64,000 nt of DNA, taken from the NCBI GenBank assembly GCA_038503075.1, contig JBCAML010000005.1:1860001-1924000 (forward strand), written 5' to 3'. The notes below the pieces were generated by a model. That model was not told the DNA's origin and made no database searches. It saw only the letters and a program-made list of their open reading frames with translations. The stretch comes from Gyromitra esculenta. Lineage: Eukaryota > Ascomycota > Pezizomycetes > Pezizales > Discinaceae. Position numbers and translations under genes: made by a program. Below, piece by piece: positions 13,714-24,462 of this stretch; position 1 is the first letter of the stretch; each line of letters begins with the position of its first letter.

Positions 13714-14934
13714 CGTTATAGTTGAATAAATAATCAAATCGCATTTGTGCATACACATGCTCAAAATACCCAGAACACCTTTCAATAGCGTGCGTATATG
13801 GAACCAAGACCTAGAGCCCCTAGAAAAACCAATGTATCGGTCATAGTTTAATGAAATCTTGGAATTAAGAATACGCCGCGTTGGTTGTACTACCTAAATG
13901 GCTGCGTTTGATTTAGAGATTTCTTTAGAGCGTAAAATTCCTGATGTTTCGGTAAGTTGTGATTCCTACATGCATGACTAGGTAGTTCAAGATTTTATAT
14001 ACACTGTAGTATATTTAGCCTTGGAAACGCTATGTTACTTTGTCATGTAAGGTTAGTCTATTCGTAGATACATATGTACATACGATTAGCGTCAAAGCTG
14101 AAATCTATAGATTTGGGCAAAAAACTCCAGACGAGACCTAGCATAGGCCCGTACGTCAAGTGGTTAAGTTTGGGACCATGAAACCTAGATCTACAAACCG
14201 CGCAGCAACACAGGGTTAAATCGCTACACGACCTATCAAACCGAGATGGGGATGGTTCTTTCCTGTCTCTTGGGTCATAACCACGAAAGAAACGTAGGGT
14301 CATGCTTCTTGGAAAAGTATCGTACTGTCCTGGTCACGTACCATCAATACGAACGAAGGCATGCTATCAGAATAGGTAAGGTTCTGGAACACTCTTTTAA
14401 GCTTCAATCACACATCTCTAAAGTTATCTTTGCTCAACCAGATAGCGTTGAATGTACTTCGCAAAAGTAGTAAGGTTCCTTTAGGCATACGAGTCATTCG
14501 CCACGATCACGATATCACGTGATATCAAATTGCTTGCTAAACGATCATTGACTTTTACCGCCTGCCCTCACTAAATATTAGAGACTCTGCGCTTTTGAGG
14601 CAGCCCTGGTTCTTGACCGATCAGAAGCTTATCTGCACCAATCGAATTGCTAGAAACCGGGGCTAGATCTATTTGCACAAAGCCCCTATTACCCCAATGG
14701 TGCTCTCGCTAAGAGTTGTAGGAAGCGAGTGTTACAGTACCCAAATTACGGTATTTAAACTAACACGATCATACCATATTGTAAACTGCAGTAATTTATC
14801 ATATTTTTGTAGAAATTACATACATGCAAGTCTCTTTGGAATATTTGGAAAGTGAGACTACAGTGGAGAAGCAGTGCTTGGATACTGTAGGAATTGTCGT
14901 CTCTTCCGATTCGATGATGTACTGCATACGTGTA

Positions 14935-15299
14935 CTCGTATTCTCGCGACGTTTCCGAACTGGCCTGGGTCCGCATGGGGGGCAGACCAGTAAAGAAGTA
15001 GCGAGAAGTAGGTTCTAACCAACTAAATAGTGAATCTTAGTTGAAATAAAGTGTATTTGACTTGCATACCTAGTTCTGAGGCTTAGAAGAGGTCCAAAAC
15101 CCTCAACTTTTATAATCTAAACCTAGACCTAAGTGACCATAGCTTTCACTGCTACTTGGTTGGCTAGATTTCAGGTACCTGCTGTTCACTATTCGTTGAC
15201 TGGCTGAAATCTCACTGAGTTTTACCGCTCGCTACTTCTCTACTGGTCTGCACCTTCATGTGGACCCAGGCCAGTTCGGAAACGTCGCGAGAATACGAG
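14935..15299. mobile_element. MITE, 365 bp, TA-flanked, about 75-bp inverted ends
   Basis: Flanked by TA at 14933-14934 and 15300-15301. The arms (14935 to about 15008, and about 15231 to 15299) share CTCGTATTCTCGCGACG, then CCGAACTGGCCTGGGTCC, then GCAGACCAGTA and AGAAGTAGCGAG. No open frame inside matches a transposase. The outer motif TCGTATT-CTCGCGA resembles the ends of the element at 17841-18456, so the two may belong to one superfamily of non-autonomous Tc1/mariner-like elements. Confidence 0.85.
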
Positions 15300-16712
15300 T
15301 ATACATGTAGTACTGTAATTGCGCGATGCATCACACGCGCAACCCTGAAAGAAATCAACACTCCCTAGTAGGCTACCCAGAGTAGGTCCCAGCATGTGTA
15401 TGCACTCATTTTAAAACGGGCTAGGTCTGCATACCTGTAGTTATAGGGTTTTTGCCTAGGTCTGGAATAGACAAGGACGGAAGTTGCCCGTTTTGAGCAG
15501 CGCCGATCAAGTGCGGGTAGGGAGCAATCTATTAGCAAAAAGGTAGGCTGCGGAATGTGTTTGGCTTTTTACATTCAGTGGGTACAGTTGTAACCAATAT
15601 TACAGCTGCAGCTGGCGAACCTTTGAGGATAAGCTTTCCTTGTGCCCCATACGGTTTCCTGGTTTACACGATATGACGTGATCTCAGCAAGTTCTCCTAC
15701 TTAATTATCGATACTGATGGCTGTAGCAAAATTCAGTAACACGTAGGTCTTAAGTGTAATTTATTTCTTACGAACCAAACAGAGGCTACTCTTATGAGAG
15801 TGCAGATACCCTCGCTGTTAACCTATGTTAAAGGTTCTGTCCAGTAGCTCATAAATCCTACTCAGATTATTTTTGATAGAGTCCACATACGTACGTTCTT
15901 TTGCAATTGAGGAGCTTATCGTAAAGACTCTCTGTTATTCCTACAATCACATAAGTAGAGATATGTAAAACTTTATGGAAGCATTTCGGTCCCTTTCAGA
16001 AGAGGTGTATGTATTAGTCTGCTGGAACATCCCACTCCAGAAATTAGATGACGCACACGATAGTGAGGCCGAGTCTAGAGCCTACAAATTAATTTAGAAG
16101 AAAAGGGTCATGCAGGTCAAAATGATTTCATAGAGTTTCTTCACTATACATCTCTCTTATCTTAGTGTTAAGCAAGGGCGGAATCTCGAAACTAAGTTAC
16201 TAGAAAATCTGTCCAATAGAAAATTAGTGGATCGGGATAGTATATATTCAATCGGCGGCTAGTCGTGGGGCGGTATCTAACACTCTTAACCTGCAGCTGG
16301 CACCAACTGCTTCATGCCATATGTACAAATCTTACGATGAAGCCTGGACAACCACGCGAGGGAAGTTTGGACCTTTATTTGTCTTTTAAATACATGTATT
16401 TCTAGCTCCAAAGGGCCGGCGACTTTGTCAATTTCAAGTATTTTAAATACCCCGAAAGGGCAAATAAATATAACCTACTTGAATTAAGCAATGACTACAT
16501 CTATGTACTCTCTGCAAATTTATCATCAGTAACTGCTATTTTAATACAATATAACGTATGAAACGAGTTATATACGTGCGTGTGTGTATCTGAAATATAT
16601 TTAAATTCATCCAAAACCAGACCTCAATTCCGCAATGTCTCCCAAATATTTATCTTTTGCTAGCAGTATTAACCAAGACATATACGAATTTGGTGAACTA
16701 TTGGGTCGTGGA

Positions 16713-17109
16713 CAGTGTGGTCCACGAGGCATGGCCGCTCGAGGCATGTGTGGCTGCTCGCCTCGAGCCGCTCGAGCATTCAAGTTAAATCATAAGTTGA
16801 TTGTTGTTTAGACGAGCCTGTATGCTCCAGGACCGTTACTAGGCATGATTGGTGGAAAGAAAATAGCTGTAGTTTGGGGGATGTTTCTAACGAAACAGCG
16901 TGACTTTATAATATCCTAGCTAGTGGCTCTTTTCTTTATTTTTTAATATAAACTTTTTTAGTATATATCTCAAGTTTATCGAGCCACCTCGAGCCGACTC
17001 GAGGCAGCCCCCCCATGTGCTCGAGCTGCTCGAGGCAGGCCCTCAAATGTACGAGCGGCCTCGAGGCATACCCATCCGCTCGCCTCGAGGCGCCTCGTGG
17101 ACCACACTA
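16713..17109. mobile_element. Non-autonomous hAT-like element with 8-bp target duplication
   Basis: A 397-bp element bounded by perfect 8-bp direct repeats GTCGTGGA at 16705-16712 and 17110-17117. The ends are inverted copies of YAGTGTGGTCCACGAGGC, matching the YARNG start known for hAT transposons. The subterminal 100 bases on each side carry repeated CTCGAG or CTCGAGGC motifs, as hAT transposase-binding regions often do. The middle (about 16790-16975) is AT-rich and non-coding. Eight-bp duplications and such ends are the diagnostic hAT features; the element needs a transposase supplied from elsewhere. Confidence 0.9.
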
Positions 17110-17840
17110 GTCGTGGATAATTCGCGGCTCTCCGTAGAATGTAGCTGCAGACGCGTACGGTTGCGTCGCAAAACTGGTACTAAGTAGTATATTAGCTGTA
17201 GTAGTATATAAGCTGTAGTAGTACAGTTGTACCGTATACCGGCTAGCAATCGCTGTCCAAAAACAACGACGAACCATCTATCGTCTAGGAAAGAAGAGAG
17301 CACGGATTTTTGGATATATATGTGGTTCCGCTGGGTAATTGATAGTGAAAGCAAGATAAATGTGGGGAGCATTGCGGACCTGAGACACAGTTTTTCGTGA
17401 TAGATAGGACGGGACTAGGTAAATGAAACAGCCATCCAGACACAGTAATATATCCCGGTTTATATGTAGCTCATAGCTTTAACAGCCTACGCTCTTCGGC
17501 TGGCCATTTGTGGCTGTGCCCAAGGTGTTGCTGCAGTCTTACAAGGTTTCTAGGAAACATATCAGCCTTCTTCACCCATAATACCTATCGGCTATAACCA
17601 TAGAATCCCAATTATCACGAGTAGGTCTAGGTTAGGGTTTCAGGATGAGGGTTGCTCTTTGATTCCTCGGGTTTTACAGATGCTATTACCCAATTATAAC
17701 CAGTGAAGATGATACGCGGAGTGGTACTCTGAAGTCTCAGCAGAGGCTCATTCGCTATAAACGATTCGATATTGTGCGGTGTTCTATGTGGAAACGATTG
17801 GGGGCCATCATAAATGAACAAATATCGCTTCTCTAAAGTA

Positions 17841-18456
17841 TCGTATTGTCTCGCGAATAATGAACACGCCCGGGTCGGGGGTATTGGAATTTTTTTAAAA
17901 TCTTGATAGGTCAACTCAATGTCGTTGTAGTTCTAGTGCATGTGGTTCTACTGGTAGATCTCTTGATAGAGTAGGGTTTAGGGTTTGTTTCTTGGTACTG
18001 GATACTAAGTATCATCGACCATGAAAAAAGATACCAAAGCTAGATTAGATGGCTAATCCATTTGATATATCCTACTAAGCAGGCCATGCAGAATACCGTA
18101 AAATCTCAGAAGTAACGAACGGGTCTGGACTGAGACAGCAGGAGAATATCGTTTCGACACTGGTTAAATGGCCATTGAGGTTCATCGCAACAGGTGGACG
18201 GTGCCAGGCTCAACCAGAACTACCTTGAGGAGAGTGATCACTTTGTCCCTCTAACCAGTGACAGCATGGTATAATCCTGCTGTCTCAGTCCAGACCCGTT
18301 CGTTACTTCTGAGATTTTACGGTATTGATGCTATTGTTTGCCGGCAAAGTACAGATAAACCCTAGCCCTCTCCTTTATATCTCAGTTTCGATTTGGTCTA
18401 GACCAATTCCTAATACTCCCGGCCCGGACGTGTTCGTTATTCGCGAGATAATACGA
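17841..18456. mobile_element. MITE (outer element of a nest), TA-flanked
   Basis: Inverted ends of about 50 bp at 17841-17892 and 18404-18456, both starting TCGTATTRTCTCGCGAATAA, with TA duplications at 17839-17840 and 18457-18458. The arms differ almost only by transitions. A second element (18096-18322) sits inside. Without the insertion and its duplicated TA the outer element would be about 387 bp. It carries no transposase. Confidence 0.85.
18096..18322. mobile_element. MITE (inner element of a nest), TA-flanked
   Basis: A 227-bp element inserted in the element at 17841-18456. TA duplications lie at 18094-18095 and 18323-18324. The outer 46 bp of the arms are inverted copies without visible mismatch, starting CCGTAAAATCTCAGAAGTAA and running to CTGAGACAGCAGGA; similarity continues with mismatches to CACTGGTTA, about 85 bp in all. 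The near-identical arms suggest a young insertion. A degenerate relic with a similar left end (TACCGTATGATCTCG...GCTGAGACAACAGGAGG) occurs at about 7391-7443. Confidence 0.9.
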
Positions 18457-20202
18457 TACTTGTACTTGCTGGAAAATGGAGTATGGCTTGGGACCGGTAC
18501 ACAAAGTAATAACTGCATGAGGGTTCAAACAGTGGAACGACCATCAACCCAAGAACGCACGGAGCGAACTGTTGAAAAGATATAGAAACTAATTCGTTTA
18601 CCTGAATAGATCTATTTGTTAGTGTCCAAGAGGTTCTTATTGATTTTAATGCTTGGTTGTTCTTTGAGGTTGGCGGTGCATATGGCATTGGTTGCAACAC
18701 CCACGCTCTAATATTCTCGTAAAGTGGTATGTTGGTAATACGTATGCACCCTGCGGTAAAAAAAAAAATAGGCTTGAATTATGTCAGTTTCCCCTTCTGG
18801 AGCGGGGATCCTATCACACAAATAACTGGATGCGCACATAAGTATACAGCTATCCCCACATTAGTCCCCAGTATCTGTTTAAGTCTGGTCTTATCCCACG
18901 GGCACGCACATTATCATTCTTTCCTGTTTGAAATTTGTCTTTTAAGGCCCTCCATCGATAGTTTCTAAGCCAGAACTTATGAATCGGCTGTCTGGCGTTA
19001 TGGGGTGCCTGAATTCCACACCAGTCTGGGTGTTTGTCATTCGCAATTCCCCTGATCCGTGTCGAATTCCAACTGGCGCTTCAGAGATGCAGTAATAATC
19101 AATTATGCTTACATAGATATCCTCTCCTTGAGCCACGCTCCTCATTTGTACTGGTGTCTTTAGCGTGCCATCCGTATGTCCTCACCACGTACTCACGTAT
19201 AAACCTAACCCTGACTAATTTTTCTCACGTAGCCTTCATGATCAAGTTATTTAGATCCTCATGTAGAGGCTTTTCAGTTTGCCCATGCTAGAAAAACCCT
19301 CGCGTTTGCATAAGAGTGACTACTCACAACCGCTACGTTTGTTCACTACCAAATGTTGCGCCTCAATCTGCAAGGCATCCATCAAAACACCAATTAAAGA
19401 ATTCCATCCAAAAAAACTAACAGCCACAAGCTCGATGCGGCTAAATGAGTGCAGGGAGAGAGTGGCAGGGAACACGCTTTAAACTGTGGGCGATTTTTTT
19501 TCACTCAACGCGTCGTCCGCAACCGACCCCTCAATTCTCCACCTGTGCTGGCCACTGATCACCTCCGTTGCAGTCGTGGAGAAGAGGCAGAACGAGTTAC
19601 AAGTCCGTCTGACAGTATATCAGCCAGCGTTGAGATTTCCAAGAGTTCCCCAGGTCCCGAATAGAAGGAAGACAAGTCATCGCGCCTTGCTGACTCAAGC
19701 TACCCCTCAGTGCTTTCTATCCCCACGGGCTGCTCAAGCGAATAAACACCTTACAAACTGGTTGCCTGGATTGCATGTAGTGTTGTCCCCATCCAATTCT
19801 ACGTGGGCCAGGGTTGTCGGAAGCAAACAAAAAGAGTCGTATCCCAGCCAGCAATCGGGACATATGTCCAGAAAACCAATCTAAAGTCGTTTCAAAAAAA
19901 ATCGACCGATCGAAAATCTTAGATATATATCTAGTACTCCCATCAAGTTTTCGAGCAAGCACAAGAATTTCTCCTCAGCATCGACTATTACCTTAAGCTG
20001 GAGTGTGTGGTTGATAAAAGGCTGGTAAGCGTCTATATCTTCTCCACATCACGAGCTCAGAAGAGAGGGGTTTCTAGCTCAGCTTCTTAGCGTGAGGTGA
20101 AATCCAGCCCGCGGTTGTTAAAGACGTTCACCGGTTCTAACTCCTGTGCTGGTTCACAGACACTACACATCACTCCCCGTCACTTCCTTAAGAGAGCTTT
20201 CG

Positions 20203-21048
20203 ATGAGAAAACAAGTCAATATCCGCCCAGGGCAACCAATGGGCCCTGTAGAGACCGGGGTTTCCCCTGAATGGGCAAAGCCCTGTCCACAAATTATTCC
20301 CGGCCCAAACTGGGACCTCGACCCCCCTAAGACCTTTGCCATTCCATTCTGGGTACAGCATACCCGTCCTCCTACCGTCCTCCCAGAGTGGATGTTTGAT
20401 GCAAATGGAAGCCTCCTAGATGATCTCAACTGGGATGACTGGGGATGCGGATACGATAACATTGAGATTTATGAGGTGTCCTGGAGCGGTGACGGCCCAG
20501 GATTCCAACCTCCACGAATTTCCTTCGATGGCGGAGGTGGAGGAAGAGGTGGGGGCGGCGGTAGAGGTGGAGGTGGTGGTGGAGGTTGGGGTGGCTTTGG
20601 TGGAGGTGGTGGAGACAGAGGAGGTGGAGGAGACAGAGGAGGTGGAGGAGACAGAGGAGGTGGTGGCGGTGGCGGTGGCGGTGGTGTATGCTTTAACTTC
20701 AAAAACACAGGGTCCTGTAAATTCGGTGATAGGTGCAACTTTTCTCATGACGTTGGTGGTGGAGGACCTCCGCCCCGCCAAACTTCCGAACGCTTTGCAC
20801 CGACGGGTGATGCAGGGCGAGGGCGAGGGACTGGTCCTCCTCGTGGCCGCGGAGACGGTCAACAACCAACTGGTGGAGGTAGAGGTCGCGGAGACGATGG
20901 CTGGAGCAACGTGCCCGCTAGAGGCGGCAGAGGTGGAGGTGGAGGAGAGAGGGGAAGGGGCGGAGGAGGCGGAGGAGAAAGGGGTGGTGGAGGAGAAAGG
21001 GGTGGTAGAGGCGGTAGAGGCCGTGGTGGGAGAGGTCGAGGGGCTTAG
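20203..21048 (+). CDS. Glycine-rich RGG protein with one CCCH zinc finger
   Basis: Probably an RNA-binding protein. The chosen ATG at 20203 gives 281 residues; the same frame is open upstream to at least 20146, but only through a GTG. The first 110 residues are ordinary in composition, with several Trp and Pro. A long Gly/Arg tract follows, then a single CCCH finger with spacing C-x8-C-x5-C-x3-H (CFNFKNTGSCKFGDRC, then NFSH), then a second RGG-rich tail to the stop. CCCH fingers of this type bind RNA and RGG tracts promote RNA binding and phase separation, so a role in RNA metabolism is likely but not provable here. A CTAAC...CACAG just upstream hints at a 5' intron. Opposite-strand proline-rich frames are shadows of the GGN codons. 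Confidence 0.75.
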   Translation: MRKQVNIRPGQPMGPVETGVSPEWAKPCPQIIPGPNWDLDPPKTFAIPFWVQHTRPPTVLPEWMFDANGSLLDDLNWDDWGCGYDNIEIYEVSWSGDGPGFQPPRISFDGGGGGRGGGGGRGGGGGGGWGGFGGGGGDRGGGGDRGGGGDRGGGGGGGGGGVCFNFKNTGSCKFGDRCNFSHDVGGGGPPPRQTSERFAPTGDAGRGRGTGPPRGRGDGQQPTGGGRGRGDDGWSNVPARGGRGGGGGERGRGGGGGGERGGGGERGGRGGRGRGGRGRGA

Positions 21049-22224
21049 GTTTAGTTATTAGATACGTCGTGGGTGTTTATGGCGATCTTTTTTTTCCAAT
21101 AGGCAGCGGACCGACTGGTATTTGAGAATGCTGAGGAAGAGTGGGTGTGTGCCTTTTATATAGCTAAAATTCCTCGGCACAATTTGTTATTTGGCTTCAG
21201 GGTGGTATGGTTTCGATTGGGTATTATTATTATTTTTCTCTGGGCCAGCTGGTGTTTTATGCCTTGGCATGTTTACGGTATCGCCATGGGGGTTGCTAAA
21301 AAATAAAATAAAAATAAAAAAAGTGTCCCAAGAGGGCCAAAAAAGGAGCTCGTAGTTCTGTGAAGATTCACTAACTCAAGAATATCTGTAAAAGAAATCA
21401 AAGAATCAGAGAATCAAAACCCCTTTTAGTAAGGCCGCCTCTCAAATAACCATGTAACTAGGCAACCATCAGCCTCAGATAATTATTGCCCAGATTCAAG
21501 ATAATTTATTACCAACATGGAATTGAATCCTACTCCCGCAAACCTTGGCACTTTGGTTCGGTTTAGAATTCCGTCGGAAAACACAACCTCTATTCTTGAC
21601 TCCCTCCCCCATTTTTTTTTCTATTTCAAAAAAAAAAAAAAAGAGCACCCTCTACATTCTATTTAGCCGGAGCACTTGCACGAGGAGATCTCATCTTTGT
21701 TAGTGCACATGACCTACTATGTAGTTGCCAATCTTCCGGGTATCTGTTGGTTTGAATCATGATTTCCCAGTTGGAAGCCTGTTGGGGGTTCAAATGAGTG
21801 GCGAAGCCGAATACTACATGTATCCTCAGATGCCTTTAATCCCTGCATCAGCGGTGGTATGCACTGCAAAAAATACAATCTATTTCGTGATAACACCTAG
21901 CACAAAGTCGGATACGAACAGTGATCTTGCCACTTAAGTATATGTACACGTATGTAATGTATTTAGGTACGTGGTCTTGGGATTAACTGAATACGTAAGT
22001 TAGAAGGAAGCTGGAAGCATTGTCTTTCGAATATCAGAAAATTTGGTCCTTTCTCGAAGTATTAGTTATAGACAAGTAGCGTAACGCAGCGACAATCGAA
22101 TTCAAAGTAACTCTAGCCGTCCTAACAATAGTAAAAAAGACACATGTACAGGCCAGTCAAAAAAAAAAAAAGAGAGGGCATCCAAACAGCAGGCCTCTGA
22201 ACCATCAAACGTATCAGCGTTTTC
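21049..22224. other. Intergenic stretch between convergent genes
   Basis: It holds the 3' flanks of the zinc-finger gene (+) and the small secreted-protein gene (-). Poly-A/poly-T runs occur near 21300, 21636 and 22160, and there is one TACATGTA at 21815. No gene seen. Confidence 0.5.
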
Positions 22225-22818
22225 TTAGTGATCTAACCCCGTCTTTGACAGAGTATCTCTGATATGATAGACCTGCATCAAGCTCTTTGGCTCGGTATAG
22301 TTGTTGAAAATATACTGTCCTCCAAGCCTTACCCTGTCTCCATGCTCAGCCTTACAGTGCCTATAAATGTGGTTCGCCATCTTCCCCGCATCTTTCGACT
22401 GCATCCAAGTACCATGAGGACCACAAATCGCTACCACAGCATGTCCATACGTTCTCAAATCCGTGCAATATGGCGGATCGATACGGTTCTGCTGAGCAGG
22501 AACATATAGGAGGGCACGGAGGCCTTGGATTGCTTGGATTGCCTCATCTGCATCGGGAGAAGCATCGGAAGTTTCGCATATCACAAATCCGGTAAGCATT
22601 GCACGTAGATCGTATAAAATTTTGTCTCCTGCCTCGGAGTCGTATGGAATTGTAAAGAGAGGGAATAAATCATCCTGGCCAGGTATAATGCTTTCCGTAT
22701 AAACAAGCTCGCTAGGATCTGCACCATATACGCTAGTCTGTGGGGGCGTTGGATGAGCATGAATGGAGATAAAAGCAGTTTTGCAGAGGAAGAGAAAGAG
22801 GGTGGTTATAAACTTCAT
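22225..22818 (-). CDS. Small secreted protein of unknown function
   Basis: Single-exon gene, 197 residues, ATG at 22816-22818. It starts with a clear signal peptide (MKFITTLFLFLCKTAFISIHA) and the rest has no membrane segment. The mature part holds four cysteines, in CETSD, PYCTD, AICGPHG and RHCKAE, which could make two disulfides. The C-terminal part (AICGPHGTWM ... NHIYRHC ... GGQYIFNNYT) has the layout of small secreted ascomycete proteins. I do not recognise the family. Size, secretion and even Cys number make it an effector-like candidate, by inference only. A TTTATAAT box lies about 125 bases upstream. It lies next to long non-coding DNA on both sides. Confidence 0.75.
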   Translation of the reverse strand: MKFITTLFLFLCKTAFISIHAHPTPPQTSVYGADPSELVYTESIIPGQDDLFPLFTIPYDSEAGDKILYDLRAMLTGFVICETSDASPDADEAIQAIQGLRALLYVPAQQNRIDPPYCTDLRTYGHAVVAICGPHGTWMQSKDAGKMANHIYRHCKAEHGDRVRLGGQYIFNNYTEPKSLMQVYHIRDTLSKTGLDH

Positions 22819-24462
22819 GGTTACGTGTGAGAAGTAATTGAATCTATACAGACGATGATGCTGATGATGCTGATGCTGACGGTTATAGTGACAAGTTTAA
22901 ATGATGAATTAAAGAGCAGAAGACGAAAGCTGTGAGCCAAAGATTATAAAGCGAGCAGAAAGGAGCTAAGGCTGTATTTCCAGTGATCATGAGGTTTTAC
23001 ATAGTTTATCCTCCAACAATACACGTAATCACATGGTGTAATATGTTACCAAAGCTATGCAGCCTTAGCTCGTATATCGTTCTCACCCTAAGTGCTGTAG
23101 AGGGAAAGTAAGATATACTTGAACTCAATGCCTTTCGGGTTGTAATCATATATCATCACTCGGCGACTATTGGCAGACTTGCGGTTTTATCATCATCGAA
23201 TATCACTCGGCTACAATACCATTATAATTAGATAGATAGATTAATCATACACACATCCAACCTCTTGGGTTATGGCGGTTAGCAAAAGGAAATAAACAAA
23301 TAACAAACATAACTAAAAACAATTCTCAAAACAAATAACAAATCCAAACAAAATCTAACTTATATTAAATTTCACTCTCATCTCCGTCCATTTTCTTCCT
23401 TCCTTAACAATTTCTCTTTCTTCACCTTTCCAAATCCCCGTACCCCCATTCTAGTTCCCTGTCTTCTTTCTCCACTTCTTCTCTCGCACTCCTTCGTACA
23501 ATTTTAAATTCTTTCCAAATTTTTACCCCAAATTCCACACCGTCCTGGCTATATAGTAGGTATTTTACCCCTACCACTCTTTCCAACCTCTCTTCCGCTT
23601 TATTTTTCGAGTCTACCGTGAACCCGATACCATTATAATTACGATTGTTGCAAAAGCCGAAAAGTGATAACTTTTTGATAGATACCTGCTCATTACTAGG
23701 GCTACTAAAGTGTTTGATTCTGATCTAGTGTAGCCCCATGCACGCAATCATATCAAGGCTCCTTTCTGCTCTATAATGTGCTAATAAGTTCTGATAGCAA
23801 GGTTACGGTAACTATCCCAAAACCTAGGTGATAAGCTTTACCGATAACATCCCTAAATGATAGAGAGGGTTGGGGGAATTTGTGGCTCTTACTACGAGCG
23901 GGCTTTTTGTTCCCTCGCCAAACTCATTAATTGTAGCTAGTACTCAAGCTATGGCAACACAAAACCATTTTCAACTCCTGTTTCCCTCTTAACTCGCCTT
24001 ACGGGTGGGTAATATACTAGGCATCGACGGTATAGCACGGCTACTTCAATTGCAAGCGTTTTGTAAAACTGTAGACACTAGAACGCTCTAGAATATAATC
24101 TATAGCCAGTATTCAGGCTTAGAGTAATATGATCTAAGAGACGCCTTCGTGAGGTAGACTGTATAGGTTTTGAGGTACCTCGTACTACTGTACATGTAGT
24201 TCACCGTGTGTCTGCTTCACTCCACGCTCTTAAATATCTAAAACGTCCAAGAACTCTTAAGCTAAACTTTGGTATTCGTTTACCGAACCCTCAGGACTTA
24301 GTTGTACTGAATTGGGTTTGTTTGTATGTAGAGATACGATTCGCATTAGTTCCACCATTGGCTCCATTCCCACGCAGTCAGACGAAATCTTGAAAACCAC
24401 CACTCCAATGCCTCCAAAATCCCCCACACTTTCTCAACTCTCTATCAATTTGACGATATCTA
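22819..24462. other. Intergenic stretch
   Basis: No gene seen. The first 150 bases hold the promoter of the secreted-protein gene and a short GATGAT/GCTGAT repeat (about 22854-22878). Pyrimidine-rich DNA occupies about 23370-23640, and TACATGTA occurs at 24191. Confidence 0.5.

Larger units (their letters stand above)
13617..20202. other. Gene-poor stretch with several MITEs
   Basis: No coding gene supported over 6.6 kb. It holds an (AT)n tract at 13697-13713, a TA-flanked MITE at 14935-15299, an hAT-like element at 16713-17109 and a nested MITE pair at 17841-18456. Short telomere-like GGTTAGGG or TAGGGTTTAGGG words occur near 17630 and 17970 but never as an array. The last 100 bases show CTAAC...CACAG (about 20137-20159), possibly the end of a 5'-UTR intron of the zinc-finger gene that follows. 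Confidence 0.55.

Noticed and set aside
14511..14526. Perfect 16-base palindrome centred on CACGTG
   Set aside because: About one such palindrome is expected by chance in a window of this size.
20416..20865. Long minus-strand frames rich in Pro or Ser/Thr opposite the RGG gene
   Set aside because: They are mirror images of the GGN codon repeats; the plus strand encodes a recognisable CCCH finger.
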